Origin: Gaiellasilicea sp963806955
GTDB taxonomy: Bacteria > Actinomycetota > Thermoleophilia > Gaiellales > Gaiellaceae
DNA: 64,000 nt
Reading direction: 5' to 3'
Assembly (NCBI GenBank): GCA_963806955.1
Contig: CAWDZG010000002.1
Location: 62,001-126,000 of the forward strand
Shown: positions 7,784-19,178 of the stretch, in pieces
How positions within the stretch are numbered: the first letter of the stretch is position 1
How the letters are laid out: each line of letters opens with the position of its first letter
The notes under the pieces: generated by a model
Databases searched by the model: none
Told to the model about the DNA's origin: nothing
Seen by the model: the letters and a program-made list of their open reading frames with translations, nothing else
Translations under genes and position numbers: made by a program

Positions 7784-8809
7784 CTAGTCGTCGTCGTACG
7801 CGTCCTCGACGAGCCGGGAGAGCTCGAACGCGGCGGCGCGCACGGTTCGGACAGCCTTGTCGTAGTCCATCCGGACCGGGCCGAACAGACCGATCGAGCC
7901 CAGCGTGCGCGTCGGCAGGCCGTACGTGGCGCCGACGAGGCTGACGTTCTGCAGCCCGGGATGGTCGAGCCCGACGCGGACGTACGGGCGGCGCACGTCG
8001 AGCGAGTCGCTCATCAGCTCCAGCACGGCGGCGCGCTTCTCGAGCACCGACAGGAGCCGATGGCACGCCTCGAGCTCGTCGGCGCGGACGCCGTCCAGCA
8101 GCGAGGCCGCACCGCCGACGTACAGCGACTGCGCCGTCGGCGCGGCGAGCTCCAGGAACGCGGGCCGGAGCGCGTCCAGGAACGCCTGCTCGCGGGGCGG
8201 CAGGCTCGGATCGTCGAGCCGCTTGCGCAGCTGGAGCGTGCCGACGCCGACACCGACGAGCCTGTCGTTCAGGTACTCGTTCGCCCACGCCGCGAGGCCC
8301 GGATCGACGGGGCCGGAGAAGTCGAGCAGCTTCTTCGCGACGCCGCCCGCCGAGGTGATCGTCACGACCATGACCACCGAGGGCTGCAGCAGCAGCAGCT
8401 CGACGTGCCGCACGGTCGCGGTCTGCAGCCCGGGCGCCGAGACGAGCGCGAGCAGGCGCGTGACGCTGCTCAGCATCTCGGTCGTCGACTGGAGCGCGTC
8501 CTCCACCTCGCTCCGCATCGACGTGAGGTCGAGCGGGAAGCGCGCGGGACGCGGCTCCTGCCGCTCGAGCACTCCTTCGGCGTAGAAGCGGTAGCCCGCT
8601 TCGGTCGGGATCCGGCCGGCCGAGGTGTGCGGGTGCGTCAGGTAGCCGAGCGTCTCGAGCTCGGCGAGCTCGTTGCGCACGGTGCTCGGCGAGACGGGCA
8701 GGCCGGAACGCTCGACGAGCCCCTTCGAGCCGACCGGCTCGCCGGTCGCCACGTACTCCTCCACCACCCGGCGGAGGATGTCGCGCTTGCGCTCGCTGAT
8801 CTCGGTCAT
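7784..8809 (-). CDS. hrcA: Heat-inducible transcription repressor HrcA
   Basis: A 341-residue HrcA. The N-terminal winged helix (MTEISERKRDILRRVVEEYV, then SKGLVERSGLPVSPSTVRNE) and the GAF-like core with R-V-G-L-D-H-P-G-L-Q-N-V-S-L-V are characteristic. It represses dnaK/groE-type operons by binding CIRCE inverted repeats. I searched the 11 nt between it and the plus-strand gene and the first codons of that gene and saw no CIRCE element, so autoregulation here is not evident. Confidence 0.96.
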   Translation of the reverse strand: MTEISERKRDILRRVVEEYVATGEPVGSKGLVERSGLPVSPSTVRNELAELETLGYLTHPHTSAGRIPTEAGYRFYAEGVLERQEPRPARFPLDLTSMRSEVEDALQSTTEMLSSVTRLLALVSAPGLQTATVRHVELLLLQPSVVMVVTITSAGGVAKKLLDFSGPVDPGLAAWANEYLNDRLVGVGVGTLQLRKRLDDPSLPPREQAFLDALRPAFLELAAPTAQSLYVGGAASLLDGVRADELEACHRLLSVLEKRAAVLELMSDSLDVRRPYVRVGLDHPGLQNVSLVGATYGLPTRTLGSIGLFGPVRMDYDKAVRTVRAAAFELSRLVEDAYDDD

Positions 8810-8820
8810 TTGCAGGCGGA

Positions 8821-9713
8821 ATGGTATCCGGGACTACGTTGGTCAACGTGAAGCCGGAAGCCGTCGCAGGAATGGAGCGCGCCCTGGGCTTGGCTGCGAC
8901 GGATTGGTCTCCGGTGGCGAGCAGCGGCTACGCGTTGGGCGACCGCTGGGTCGCGCAGCTCGCCGACGGCACGACCGCCTTCGCAAAGCGCGCGATCGGC
9001 GAGCCCACCGCTGCCTGGCTGCGGCAGGAGCACGACCTCTATGCAACCGTCGCTGCGCCGTTCATGCCCCGCCTGCTGGGGTGGGACGACCACGCACTTC
9101 CGCTCCTCGTCCTCGAGGACCTGTCCGCGGCGACGTGGCCGCCGCCTTGGCCCACGGGCTCCGTCGAGGCCGTGCTCGACACGCTCGCCGAGCTGGCCGC
9201 GACACCGCCCCCGGTCGGCCTCCGGCGCATCGCAGACGAGCCTCCGGTTGGCTGGCGTGACGTTGCCCGCGAACCGGCGCCCTTCCTGCAGCTCGGGCTC
9301 CGCTCGGACGAGTGGCTCGAAGCGGCGCTGCCCGCCCTGCTGGAAGCGTCCGATCCGAGCCTGCTCGACGGCAGCGCGCTTCTCCACCTCGACGTGCGCA
9401 GCGACAACCTGTGCATCCGGGACGGCCGGGCGATCCTCGTCGACTGGAACTGGGCAGCGATCGGTAACGCCGCGGTCGACGTCGCGTTCTGGCTGCCGAG
9501 CCTGACGCTCGAAGGAGGCCCCGAGCCCGACGACGATCGCGCGACTGGCTCCGGGCGCAGCGGAGCTCGCCCCGACCGTCGCCGGCTTCTTCGCCGCGCT
9601 CGCCGGGCTGCCGCCGCCCGAAGGCGCACCGACCGTGCGGGCGTTCCAGCGTCGCGCAGCTCGAGGTCGCGCTGCCGTGGGCGACCCGCGTCCTCGGGCT
9701 CGCCGATGCCTGA
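8821..9713 (+). CDS. Aminoglycoside-phosphotransferase-fold kinase (two apparent +1 frameshifts)
   Basis: A protein-kinase-like small-molecule kinase. The catalytic H-L-D-V-R-S-D-N-L and the metal-binding I-L-V-D-W-N-W-A-A-I-G are visible, in a normal APH order. After F-W-L-P-S-L-T-L-E-G-G the frame slips near 9531 and again near 9656; reading out one base at each gives a continuous C-terminus ending in T-R-V-L-G-L-A-D-A at TGA 9711-9713, about 296 residues if ATG 8821 is used. GTG 8850 or ATG 8872 are alternative starts. The substrate is unknown. It overlaps the following nucleotidyltransferase by 8 nt. Confidence 0.78.
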
Positions 9714-10443
9714 CGCCGACCGCCGATTCGCCGCACTGCTGGAAGACGCGCGCGCCGATCCGAACATCGTCGGGCTGCTGCTCGCGGGCTCGCGCGGCAA
9801 GCTCGGATATGTCACGCCGGAGTCGGACTACGACGCCTATGTGATCCTGCGCGACAGAGGCCTGCTCGAGGAGTACGCGCAGCAATTTCCGTCGGAGCAC
9901 GGCGACCCGGTCGAGTACATCCTGTTCTCGCTCGAGCGCTTCCGCGAGCACGCGCTGCCGGGGACCGAGTCGCGCTGGAACGCCTACACGTTCGCGCACA
10001 TCGAGCCGCTCGTGGACAAGCTCGACGGTGAGATCGGCCGCCTGACAGGTGCGAAGACGCTGCCCGGGCCAGAGGACGCGCGCGCCTTCTTCGGCGGGTA
10101 CGTCAACCTGTACTACCGCTCGAAGAAGAACATCGCCTCGGGACGGAAGCTGGAGGGGCAACTCGACGCAGCCGAGTCGGTCACCTGGTTCCTCGACTTC
10201 CTCTTCGCCGCACACGATCGAGTGCGACCGTTCAACAAGTGGCTGCGCTGGGAGCTCGAGCACCACCCGCTCGACGAGCCGTGGCGGGACGGCCTGCCGG
10301 CGCGGATCGAAGCGGTCGTCTCGACCGGCGACCTCGACGCGCAGCGCAGCATCTTCCACGACGCCGAAGCCCTCGCTCGAAGGCTGGGGCTCGGAGACGT
10401 CGTCGAGTCCTGGGGACCCGACGTGGCCTTCCTCCGGGCCTAA
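9706..10443 (+). CDS. Nucleotidyltransferase-domain protein
   Basis: A 245-residue protein with the nucleotidyltransferase signature G-L-L-L-A-G-S-R-G-K followed by S-D-Y-D-A-Y-V-I-L, resembling aminoglycoside adenylyltransferase-type and MNT-like enzymes that transfer NMP to small molecules or proteins. The C-terminal half is helical (FNKWLRWELEHHPLDEP). It overlaps the upstream kinase gene, so the two may act on related substrates; this is inference. The stop TAA overlaps the hemW stop on the opposite strand. Confidence 0.8.
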   Translation: MPDADRRFAALLEDARADPNIVGLLLAGSRGKLGYVTPESDYDAYVILRDRGLLEEYAQQFPSEHGDPVEYILFSLERFREHALPGTESRWNAYTFAHIEPLVDKLDGEIGRLTGAKTLPGPEDARAFFGGYVNLYYRSKKNIASGRKLEGQLDAAESVTWFLDFLFAAHDRVRPFNKWLRWELEHHPLDEPWRDGLPARIEAVVSTGDLDAQRSIFHDAEALARRLGLGDVVESWGPDVAFLRA

Positions 10444-11542
10444 CCGGCGAGCAGCTCGGCGGTGACGCCGCCGCCGAGGAAGCGGCCACGGTGCGTCAGC
10501 GCGAGCGTGTCGCCCGTCGCCGCAACGAGGCCGTGCCGCTCGAGGCGGCCGAGCGCCTCGCGGTCGAGCGCGCCGTCGAGGCCCGCGGTCGCGAGCGGCT
10601 CGTCGAGGCGGAGGCCGAGGAGGACGCGCTCGCGCGCCTGCGTCTCCGGGTCGAGCGGCTCGCGCTCGCGAGCGGGCCGCTCGCCGCGGCCGAGCGCGGC
10701 CAGGTAGCGCGGCAGGCCCGGCGTGTTCCGCCAGCGGCGGCCGCTGACGGTCGAGACGGCGCCGACGCCGATCCCGAGGTAGTCGTGCCCGAGCCAGTAG
10801 CCGAGGTTGTGACCGGCGCGGAGGTCGCGGCCCTCCTCCACCCGGCAGAAGTTCGCCGTCTCGTACCAGCGGTAGCCGGCCCCGGTCAGCTGCTCGACGA
10901 CCCGTTCGAAGTAGTCCTCCATCGCCTCGGCCTGCCGCTCGAGCTCCTCGCCGTGCGCGTGCGTGAAGCGCGTCCCGGGCTTCGCCTCCAGCTCGTACGC
11001 GGAGACGTGCTCGGGCACGAGCGCGACCGCCTCGGCGAGGTCGGCCTCGAGGTCGGCGATGCTCTGGCCGGGAATGCCGTAGATCAGGTCGAGCGAGACG
11101 TTGTCGAAGCCGGCGTCGCGCAACGTGTGCACAGCGGCGCGGACGTCCTCGGGCCGCGCACGCCGCTCGAGCACGCGGAGGAGGTGCGGCTGGAAGCTCT
11201 GCGCCCCGAGCGAGACCCGGTTGACGCCGTGCTCGCGCAGGAGCGCCGCCAGCTCCGGCGTGACGGTCTCCGGATTCGCCTCGACGGTCGTCTCGGCCGC
11301 ACGCGGCAGGGCGGCGAGCAGGCGGGCGAGCGCCGCCGGCTCGGTGAAGGTCGGCGTGCCGCCGCCGAGGAAGACGGTCTCGACCTCGTCGCCGAGCAGC
11401 TGCGCTCCAGCTCGAGCTCGCGCGAGGAGCGCGTCGACGTAGCCGCCGTGCTCGCCGTCATGGCCGGTGACGGTGACGAAGTCGCAGTAGCCGCAGCGGT
11501 GCGCGCAGAAGGGCAGGTGCACGTAGAGGTGGCGCGCGCCCG

Positions 11543-11546
<4 letters not shown>
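10440..11546 (-). CDS. hemW: Heme chaperone HemW (oxygen-independent coproporphyrinogen oxidase-like)
   Basis: A 368-residue radical-SAM protein. The cluster motif is C-A-H-R-C-G-Y-C (CxxxCxxC) followed by D-F, and the SAM site V-F-L-G-G-G-T-P-T. HemW lacks the fourth Cys of HemN-type CxxxCxxCxC, as here, so it is a heme-binding chaperone rather than an oxidase. Residues 40-50 read ARARAGAQLL, while the neighbouring frame reads A-R-E-L-E-L-E-R, which is closer to the family, so a compensated indel pair near 11402-11425 is likely. The GTG start overlaps the lepA stop. Confidence 0.92.
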
Positions 11547-13330
<1,784 letters not shown>

Positions 13331-13336
13331 GCGTGT

Positions 13337-14911
13337 TCAGCCCCGGCGGAAGCGGTCTCGCAAGGAGAGTAGCGTCGTCAGCTCGCGCACCCCGAAAGCC
13401 CGGCAGGCGACGAGGTAGGCGATCCCGCCCACCGTGAGCGCGGTGCCGAGCGAGGCGAGCTGGGCCGGGAACGAGCGGCCGAGCGCGTCGTCGAGCACCC
13501 ACCAGAGGCCGTAGGCGACGGCGCCGAGGACGGCGGAGGCGAGCGCGACGCGGACGAACGAGCGCGACGTCTGCTTCAGGTCGATCCGGCCGGCGCGCCG
13601 GCGCAGCGCGACGAAGAGCAAGCCCGCGCCGGCGATATTGGCGATCGAGATCGAGAGCGGGATCCCCCAGGCGCCGACGCGGTAGAAGGCGAAGTAGAGC
13701 GCGGTGTTCAGGACGAGCACGGCGAAGGCGACGAGCGTCGGCACCCAGGGCGCCTGCAGGCTGAAGAAGCCGCGGTTCAGCATCAGCATCATCCCGTTGA
13801 AGGTGAGGCCGAGCGAGAACGCGGCCAGCGCGCTCGCGACGACGTGCGTCTGGTCGGGCTCGAAGGCGCCGCGCTCGTAGAGGAGGCGGACGATCGGCTC
13901 GGCGAGGATCGCCGAGGCGACGCCGGCGGGGATGAGCATGAAGTTGATCTGCCGCAAGCCCGAGGAGACCGTGGCTCTGAAGCCCGCGAGATCGCCGCGG
14001 GCGGACAGGCGCGCGAGCGACGGGTAGAGGATCGTCGCGACCGCGACCGAGAACATCCCCTGCGGGAGCATGTAGACGCGGAAGGCCTTGTCGATCGCGT
14101 TCGGGGCGATCGTCGGGTCGATCAGCTTCGAGGCGACGACGGTGCCGATCACGGCGTTGACGTTGATCAGGCCGAGCCCGAGCATCACCGGGCCCATCAG
14201 CTTGAAGACCTGCTTCACCGCGGGGTCGCGCACGTCGAAGGCGAGCCGCAGCCGCCCGTCGAGGCCGCGCAGCCAGGGCAGCGGCAGCAGGAACTGGATC
14301 AGCGTGCCGGCGACGATCGAGCCCGCGTAGACGTAGAGCTTGCCGCTGTCCGAGTCGGCGCGGGGCACGCCGATCACGAGGCCCGCGATGATCGCCAGGT
14401 TCCAGAAGACCGGGGTCAGCGCGGGGATCGAGAACTGCTCGTAGCTGTTCAGGATCCCGGTGACGATCCCGAAGAGCCCGATCAGGACGACGATCGGGAA
14501 GAGGATCTGCGAGAGCGTGACGGCGAGGTCGTCGTAGGCGTCCGTCAGCGGCGGCATCAGCACCGGCGCAAGCAGGATGAAGAGCGCGGTCAGGCCCCCG
14601 ACGACGAGCAGGAAGAGCCAGAAGACGGTCGAGGCGACCCGCCAAGCGCGGGCCTTCTCCCCCTTCTCGAGCAGCTCGCTGAAGACCGGCACGAAGGCGG
14701 ACGAGAGCGCGGCGTCGGCGACGAGGGCGCGAACGAGGTTCGGGATCTGGAAGGCGATCGTGAACGCGTTGATCGGCCCGCGGGCGCCGAAGTAGTTCGC
14801 GGCGACGATCTCGCGGACGAGCCCGAGCACCCGCGAGAGGCCCGTTGCGGCCGAGAAGATCGCGGTCGACCAGACGAGCCGGCGTGCCTTGGCTCCGGTC
14901 TCCACGGGCAC
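13337..14911 (-). CDS. murJ: Lipid II flippase MurJ
   Basis: A 524-residue MOP-superfamily membrane protein with 13-14 hydrophobic segments. The N-terminal half has S-R-V-L-G-L-V-R-E and A-F-Q-I-P-N-L-V-R with A-L-S-S-A-F-V-P-V-F, typical of MviN/MurJ. It exports lipid II for peptidoglycan synthesis. The start may be GTG 14911 or GTG 14905 (VETGAKARRL). A -10-like TATACT lies at 14918-14913 on the minus strand, which would make the 14905 start leaderless. Confidence 0.94.
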   Translation of the reverse strand: MPVETGAKARRLVWSTAIFSAATGLSRVLGLVREIVAANYFGARGPINAFTIAFQIPNLVRALVADAALSSAFVPVFSELLEKGEKARAWRVASTVFWLFLLVVGGLTALFILLAPVLMPPLTDAYDDLAVTLSQILFPIVVLIGLFGIVTGILNSYEQFSIPALTPVFWNLAIIAGLVIGVPRADSDSGKLYVYAGSIVAGTLIQFLLPLPWLRGLDGRLRLAFDVRDPAVKQVFKLMGPVMLGLGLINVNAVIGTVVASKLIDPTIAPNAIDKAFRVYMLPQGMFSVAVATILYPSLARLSARGDLAGFRATVSSGLRQINFMLIPAGVASAILAEPIVRLLYERGAFEPDQTHVVASALAAFSLGLTFNGMMLMLNRGFFSLQAPWVPTLVAFAVLVLNTALYFAFYRVGAWGIPLSISIANIAGAGLLFVALRRRAGRIDLKQTSRSFVRVALASAVLGAVAYGLWWVLDDALGRSFPAQLASLGTALTVGGIAYLVACRAFGVRELTTLLSLRDRFRRG

Positions 14912-14912
14912 G

Positions 14913-14962
14913 AGTATAGGAGCGGGCTCTGCTACGATTCCGCCCGCCCGCCGAGCGCGGGC
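14913..14962. promoter_or_regulatory. Divergent murJ / rpsT promoter region with leader hairpin
   Basis: Between murJ and rpsT, a minus-strand TATACT (14918-14913) lies 7 nt before the GTG at 14905. On the plus strand TACGAT (14933-14938) is a -10 candidate for rpsT; no clear -35 is seen for either. The rpsT leader then holds a GC-rich hairpin (GCCCGC 14946-14951, GCGGGC 14957-14962) followed by CTTTC and no Shine-Dalgarno sequence before ATG 14974. Confidence 0.4.
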
Positions 14963-14973
14963 CTTTCTCCGAC

Positions 14974-15240
14974 ATGGCCAACATTCAGCAGCAGAAGAAG
15001 CGGGTCCGGATCTCCGAGCGCGAGCGGGAGGAGAACCTCCGCTACCGCTCGACCGTGAAGACGCTGACCAAGCGGCTCGAGACGGCCGCGAGCGAGGGCG
15101 ACAAGGACGCGGTCGCGACCGAGCACCTGCAGCTCGTGCGGATGATCGACAAGGCCGCCTCGAAGGGCGCCCTGCACAAGAACACCGCCGCGCGCAAGAA
15201 GTCGCGCGCCACCCGGCTCGCCGCCGGCGACGCCGCCTAG
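14974..15240 (+). CDS. rpsT: 30S ribosomal protein S20
   Basis: An 88-residue basic protein starting MANIQQQKKRVRISEREREE and ending with A-A-R-K-K-S-R-A-T-R-L, the standard S20 pattern. It binds 16S rRNA during 30S assembly. S20 is often autoregulated through its leader; the hairpin in the short leader here could have that role, which is inference. The stop is 6 nt from the convergent holA stop. Confidence 0.97.
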   Translation: MANIQQQKKRVRISEREREENLRYRSTVKTLTKRLETAASEGDKDAVATEHLQLVRMIDKAASKGALHKNTAARKKSRATRLAAGDAA

Positions 15241-15246
15241 CTCAGG

Positions 15247-16249
15247 TCAGTCCTCCGCGCTCAGGTCGACGAGCGCCCGCTGCAGCTCGAGGTCGGGCGC
15301 GAGCCTGCTGCCGCCCTTCAGCGCGTGGTCGAGCCGGGCCAGCCGCACCACCGCGTCGCGCAGCTCCTCCTCGGAGAAGTTCGCCGCCTGCGCGAAGACC
15401 TTCTCCACGTAGAACGGATGGCGCTTCAGGGTCGTGGCTGCGTCGCGCGGCCGCACGCCCTCCGAGGCGAGCTGCTGGCAGCGGCGCATGAACGCGATGT
15501 GGTTGCCGAGCGCGCCGGCGAGCCTCGGAGCCGTGTCGCGGCGCGGCCGGCCCTCGCGCTCGAAGATCGTCTCGCTCGCCTCGAGCGTGCGCCCGGTGTC
15601 GCGCTGCGCGAACGCGTCGGTGAGCCCGAAGACGGGCGTCTCCGCCACGGCTGCGACGAGCAACTCGACCTCCCGCTCGCCGATCGGCTCGTCCCCCGGC
15701 CCAGAGCGCGAGCTTGTCGACCTCGTTCGCGAGCTGCTGGAAGTCCTCGCCGACGAGCTGGACGAGCGCGGCGCAGGCGCCCGGCTCGGCACGGGCGCCG
15801 GCCTGCTTGAACCGCTCCGCCACCCAGGCGTTGACGTTCCGCTTCGGCACGTCGAAGGCGAGGAGGGTGCCGGCCTTCGCGCACGCCTTCGCGAGCGCGG
15901 CGTCCTTCTTCAGCTCCTCGGCGACGAGGGCGAGCACGGTGCCGGGCGCAGGCGACGCGAGGTACTCCTCGATCGCCTTCACGTCGGCCGCCTTCCAACC
16001 GTGCGCGAGGCGGCCGTCGGCATTGCGCCGGCCGTCGACGCCCTCGACGACGACGAGGCGAGCGTCGCCGAAGAGGCTCCCCGCGTTGCAGAGCGCGACG
16101 ACCTCGGGGCCTGGTAGATCCTGGGCGGAGACGAGCTCTGTCGCCTCGGCCTGGAAGTGACGGCGGAGGCGTGCCAGCGCCGTCTCGATCTTCGGCCGGT
16201 CGCTGCCGGTGAGCAGGTAGACGGGCTTCAGGTCGGGCGCGTCGGCCAT
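15247..16249 (-). CDS. holA: DNA polymerase III subunit delta (apparent +1 frameshift near 15693)
   Basis: The clamp-loader delta subunit, which opens the sliding clamp. N-terminal P-V-Y-L-L-T-G-S-D-R-P-K-I and the later F-Q-Q-L-A-N-E-V-D-K-L are typical. The frame breaks inside K-L-A-L-W-A-G at a five-C run near 15693; removing one base joins it to D-E-P-I-G-E-R-E-V-E-L-L and the C-terminal collar, giving 333 residues. The comEA-comEC-holA order and rpsT nearby match the conserved arrangement in many bacteria. Confidence 0.9.
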
Positions 16250-16263
16250 CGCCTCCACCCTAC

Positions 16264-18525
16264 TCAACGCTCCGTCCGGACTCCGATCCGCTTCCCGTCG
16301 GTCTCGACGACGACCCGGCCGACCTCGTCGGTGCGGTAGAGCCGGGTATCCCGGCTGCCGCGGAGCGCCGCGATCGTCGTCGGATCCGGATGGCCGTAGT
16401 CGTTGTCGCGCCCGCAGGAGATCACGGCGAGGCGCGGCCGCAACTGTCGGAGCTCGGCAGCGAGACCCGGGTCGGCCGAACCGTGGTGGGCCACTTTCAG
16501 GATCTCGACCGGGCGGGAGAGCAGACGTGCCGTCACATCCGTCTCGGCGTCGGCGGCGAGGAGCACATCCGTGCTGCCGTAGCTCGCGAGCAGCACGATC
16601 GCGAGTTGGTTCGGATCGACGCCGGCCGAGCCCGCGCTGTTCGGCCACAGCACGCGCAGACGGAGGTGGCCAAGCTGGAACACGTCCCCCGCCCGGACCT
16701 GCTCGACCTCTGTGCCACGCTGCGCGGCGGTGGCGAGCGCGTCTCGCTCGTCCTCGCTCGAGACGACCAGTCCGGGATCGAGCACCCGTTCGACGGCGAG
16801 CCTTCGGAGCACGGCGGCAGCGCCGCCGATGTGGTCCCGCTGGGGGTGGGTGAGCACGAGGGCGGCCAGGCGCCTCAGCCCGAGCCGCCGCAGCTGCTCG
16901 GCGACGTCGGCCTCGGGCGGGCCCTGGTCGACGAGCACGGCTCCCTCGGGCACCTGCAGCAGCGTCGCGTCGCCCTGGCCGACGTCGAGGAACGTGACCC
17001 GGAGCCCGGTTGGGGCGGGCATCCCGGCTGCGGGCCAGACATGCCAGGCGACGAGAGCCGGCAGGACGACCGCTGCGCAGGCGAGCGCCGCCGGTCGGCG
17101 CCAACTCGGCAGGCGCCGGAAGCCGACGAGCGCGAGCGGCGTCCCCAGCAGCACGGCGACCGCCCTCCCGGAACCGATCTGAGCGTAGGGAAGACCGCCG
17201 ACCGCCTTGGCGCAGAACGCGATGTAGGCGGCGACCCAGCCGTTCACGTACGCGAGCGCGAGCGCAACCGACGGGAGCAGCGGCGCAACGAGCGCGCCGA
17301 CGAGAGCCAGTCCGAGCAGCGGGCCGACGGCGAGCGTGACGAGCACGTTCGCCGGGAGCGTGTAGAGCTGGACGGCCCCGAACTGGAGCCAGAGGATCGG
17401 CGCGGTCGCGGCGCCGCAGGCGATCGACACGGCGATCGCCTCCCGCAGCCAGCCGGCGAGCGGATAGCCCTCGAGCACGACGCGCAGGCGCGGCACGACG
17501 AGGAAGATCGAGCCGACGGCGGCGAACGAGAGCTGGAACCCCGGCTCCAGCAGGCTCGCCGGCGTCCAGAGCAGCAACACACCTGCGCCGAGGGCGAGAA
17601 AGTGCCAGCGATCCCGGGGCCGTGCTGCAAGCCAGGCGAGCGAGGCCAGCGCTCCCGCGACCCCTGCGCGGACGACCGACGGCTGCCAGCCGACCGCCAG
17701 CACGTACCCGCCGATCGCAGCGAGCGCAGCCACTTCCGCCGCGAGCCGCGGAATCCCGAGCGCCCAGGCGATCCCGAGCACACCGAGCACGATGAACGTG
17801 ATGTTCTGACCCGAGACGGCGAGCAGGTGGTAGAGGCCGGAGGCCTTGAAGCTCTGACGCAGCTCGTCCGTGAGCCCCTCGTCCTCGCCGAGCACGATCC
17901 CCTCGAGCACCGCACGTCTCTCCCCTTCCAGCCCAGGGGCGATCGCGCCCGCGATGTGCGCGCGGAGCCGGTCGGAGAACCCACCGATGCCGCCCCGGTG
18001 TCCGACGACGCGCCAGTCACCGCCGCGAAGGACGACGTGGACGCCACGACGGCCGAGCCACCTGCGCTCGTCGAAGCCGTCGCCCGGTCCCCGTGGCGCC
18101 GCCACGGTGGCGCGAAGCGCGAGGACGGCGCCCTGCGGAGGCGAACGGCCGAGCGGCAGCTCGAGCAGGACACGCTCGCGAATCACCCGGTCGCCAAAGC
18201 GGCGCGTCTGGGCGGGCACGCGCAGCGTGAAGCGGGTGGCGCGTACGGGACCGGTGACGACAGCGACGGCCGCGCGCGAGGTTCCGACGTCCGCGGCGAG
18301 CACGCTCCGCTCGAGCGCGTCGAGCCGCGCCGATCCCCACCACCAGCCGGCGAGCACGAGCGCCAGCGCGCAGACAGGGAAAAACAGCCCGGGCGCCACG
18401 ACGGCGACCGCCGCGAGCGCGACGAGCGCCAGGGCGATCCCGGTCGGCGCACGGGCGGCGTTCGCAAGGCTCAGTCCGAGGCACGCCGAGAGCACGAGCA
18501 GCGACGGCCACGAGCGCGCGATCAC
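16264..18525 (-). CDS. comEC: DNA uptake channel ComEC/Rec2
   Basis: A 753-residue polytopic membrane protein. The competence domain contains F-K-A-S-G-L-Y-H-L-L-A-V-S-G-Q-N, diagnostic for ComEC, in the middle helices. The C-terminal metallo-beta-lactamase-like domain has V-T-F-L-D-V-G-Q-G-D-A, L-T-H-P-Q-R-D-H-I-G-G and K-V-A-H-H-G-S-A. It conducts one DNA strand across the membrane during transformation. The GTG start overlaps the comEA stop (GTGA). Confidence 0.96.
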   Translation of the reverse strand: MIARSWPSLLVLSACLGLSLANAARAPTGIALALVALAAVAVVAPGLFFPVCALALVLAGWWWGSARLDALERSVLAADVGTSRAAVAVVTGPVRATRFTLRVPAQTRRFGDRVIRERVLLELPLGRSPPQGAVLALRATVAAPRGPGDGFDERRWLGRRGVHVVLRGGDWRVVGHRGGIGGFSDRLRAHIAGAIAPGLEGERRAVLEGIVLGEDEGLTDELRQSFKASGLYHLLAVSGQNITFIVLGVLGIAWALGIPRLAAEVAALAAIGGYVLAVGWQPSVVRAGVAGALASLAWLAARPRDRWHFLALGAGVLLLWTPASLLEPGFQLSFAAVGSIFLVVPRLRVVLEGYPLAGWLREAIAVSIACGAATAPILWLQFGAVQLYTLPANVLVTLAVGPLLGLALVGALVAPLLPSVALALAYVNGWVAAYIAFCAKAVGGLPYAQIGSGRAVAVLLGTPLALVGFRRLPSWRRPAALACAAVVLPALVAWHVWPAAGMPAPTGLRVTFLDVGQGDATLLQVPEGAVLVDQGPPEADVAEQLRRLGLRRLAALVLTHPQRDHIGGAAAVLRRLAVERVLDPGLVVSSEDERDALATAAQRGTEVEQVRAGDVFQLGHLRLRVLWPNSAGSAGVDPNQLAIVLLASYGSTDVLLAADAETDVTARLLSRPVEILKVAHHGSADPGLAAELRQLRPRLAVISCGRDNDYGHPDPTTIAALRGSRDTRLYRTDEVGRVVVETDGKRIGVRTER

Positions 18526-19109
18526 GGCGAGACCAGCTCTCGCAGCTGCTCGAGCCGGGCGGGGCCGATGCCCGGAATCGCGTCGAGGTCGTCGACGGAG
18601 CTGAAGCCGCCGTGCGCCGAGCGGTGGTCGACGATCTTCTGCGCCGTCACCGGCCCGATCCCGGGCAGCGCATCGAGTTGCTCGACCGTCGCCGAGCTGA
18701 GGCTGACGCGGCCCGCCGGCGCCGCGGTGCCTGAGCCCGCGGTCCCGACGGCGGACGTGGCCGTCTCCGCAGCCCTGTCGGGGATGACGATCTGCACGCC
18801 GTCGGCGAGGGGTGCGGCCAGGTTGACCGCCGCGGTGTCGGCCGATGCGGTCGCTCCGCCCGCACGGGCGACCGCATCGGCGACGCGTTTGCCCTCGGGC
18901 AGCCGGTAGAGCCCCGGTTCGCGGACGGCACCCGCCACGTGCACGACCAACGTCGGTGCCGCCGCGGCGGGCTCGGCGACGAGCGGCGCGACCGGCTGCT
19001 CGGCGGCGGCGCCCGCGCCGGCCAGCGTGCGCCCGGCCACCACGAGCAGCGCGAGCGCGGCTGCAGCGAGCACGAGCGCCTGCCGGCGCGACACGGGCAG
19101 GGAGGGCAT
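18522..19109 (-). CDS. comEA: DNA-binding competence protein ComEA
   Basis: A 195-residue protein with one N-terminal membrane helix (ALVLAAAALALLVVAG), a SLBB domain (V-H-V-A-G-A-V-R-E-P-G-L-Y-R-L-P-E-G) and two helix-hairpin-helix motifs at the C-terminus (LDALPGIGPVTAQKIVDHR and LDAIPGIGPARLEQLRELV). In the family it binds double-stranded DNA outside the membrane and passes it to ComEC. The pair implies that this organism could be naturally competent. Confidence 0.95.
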   Translation of the reverse strand: MPSLPVSRRQALVLAAAALALLVVAGRTLAGAGAAAEQPVAPLVAEPAAAAPTLVVHVAGAVREPGLYRLPEGKRVADAVARAGGATASADTAAVNLAAPLADGVQIVIPDRAAETATSAVGTAGSGTAAPAGRVSLSSATVEQLDALPGIGPVTAQKIVDHRSAHGGFSSVDDLDAIPGIGPARLEQLRELVSP

Positions 19110-19178
19110 GCCTCGAGCATGCCGCGGCGCCAGTCACGAAGGACCTACGCCTTCGAGCCGATTGCGTGCCGGTTTCGC

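Noticed and set aside
8800..8880. CIRCE element for HrcA
   Set aside because: No TTAGCACTC-N9-GAGTGCTAA-like inverted repeat was found around the hrcA start or near dnaJ.
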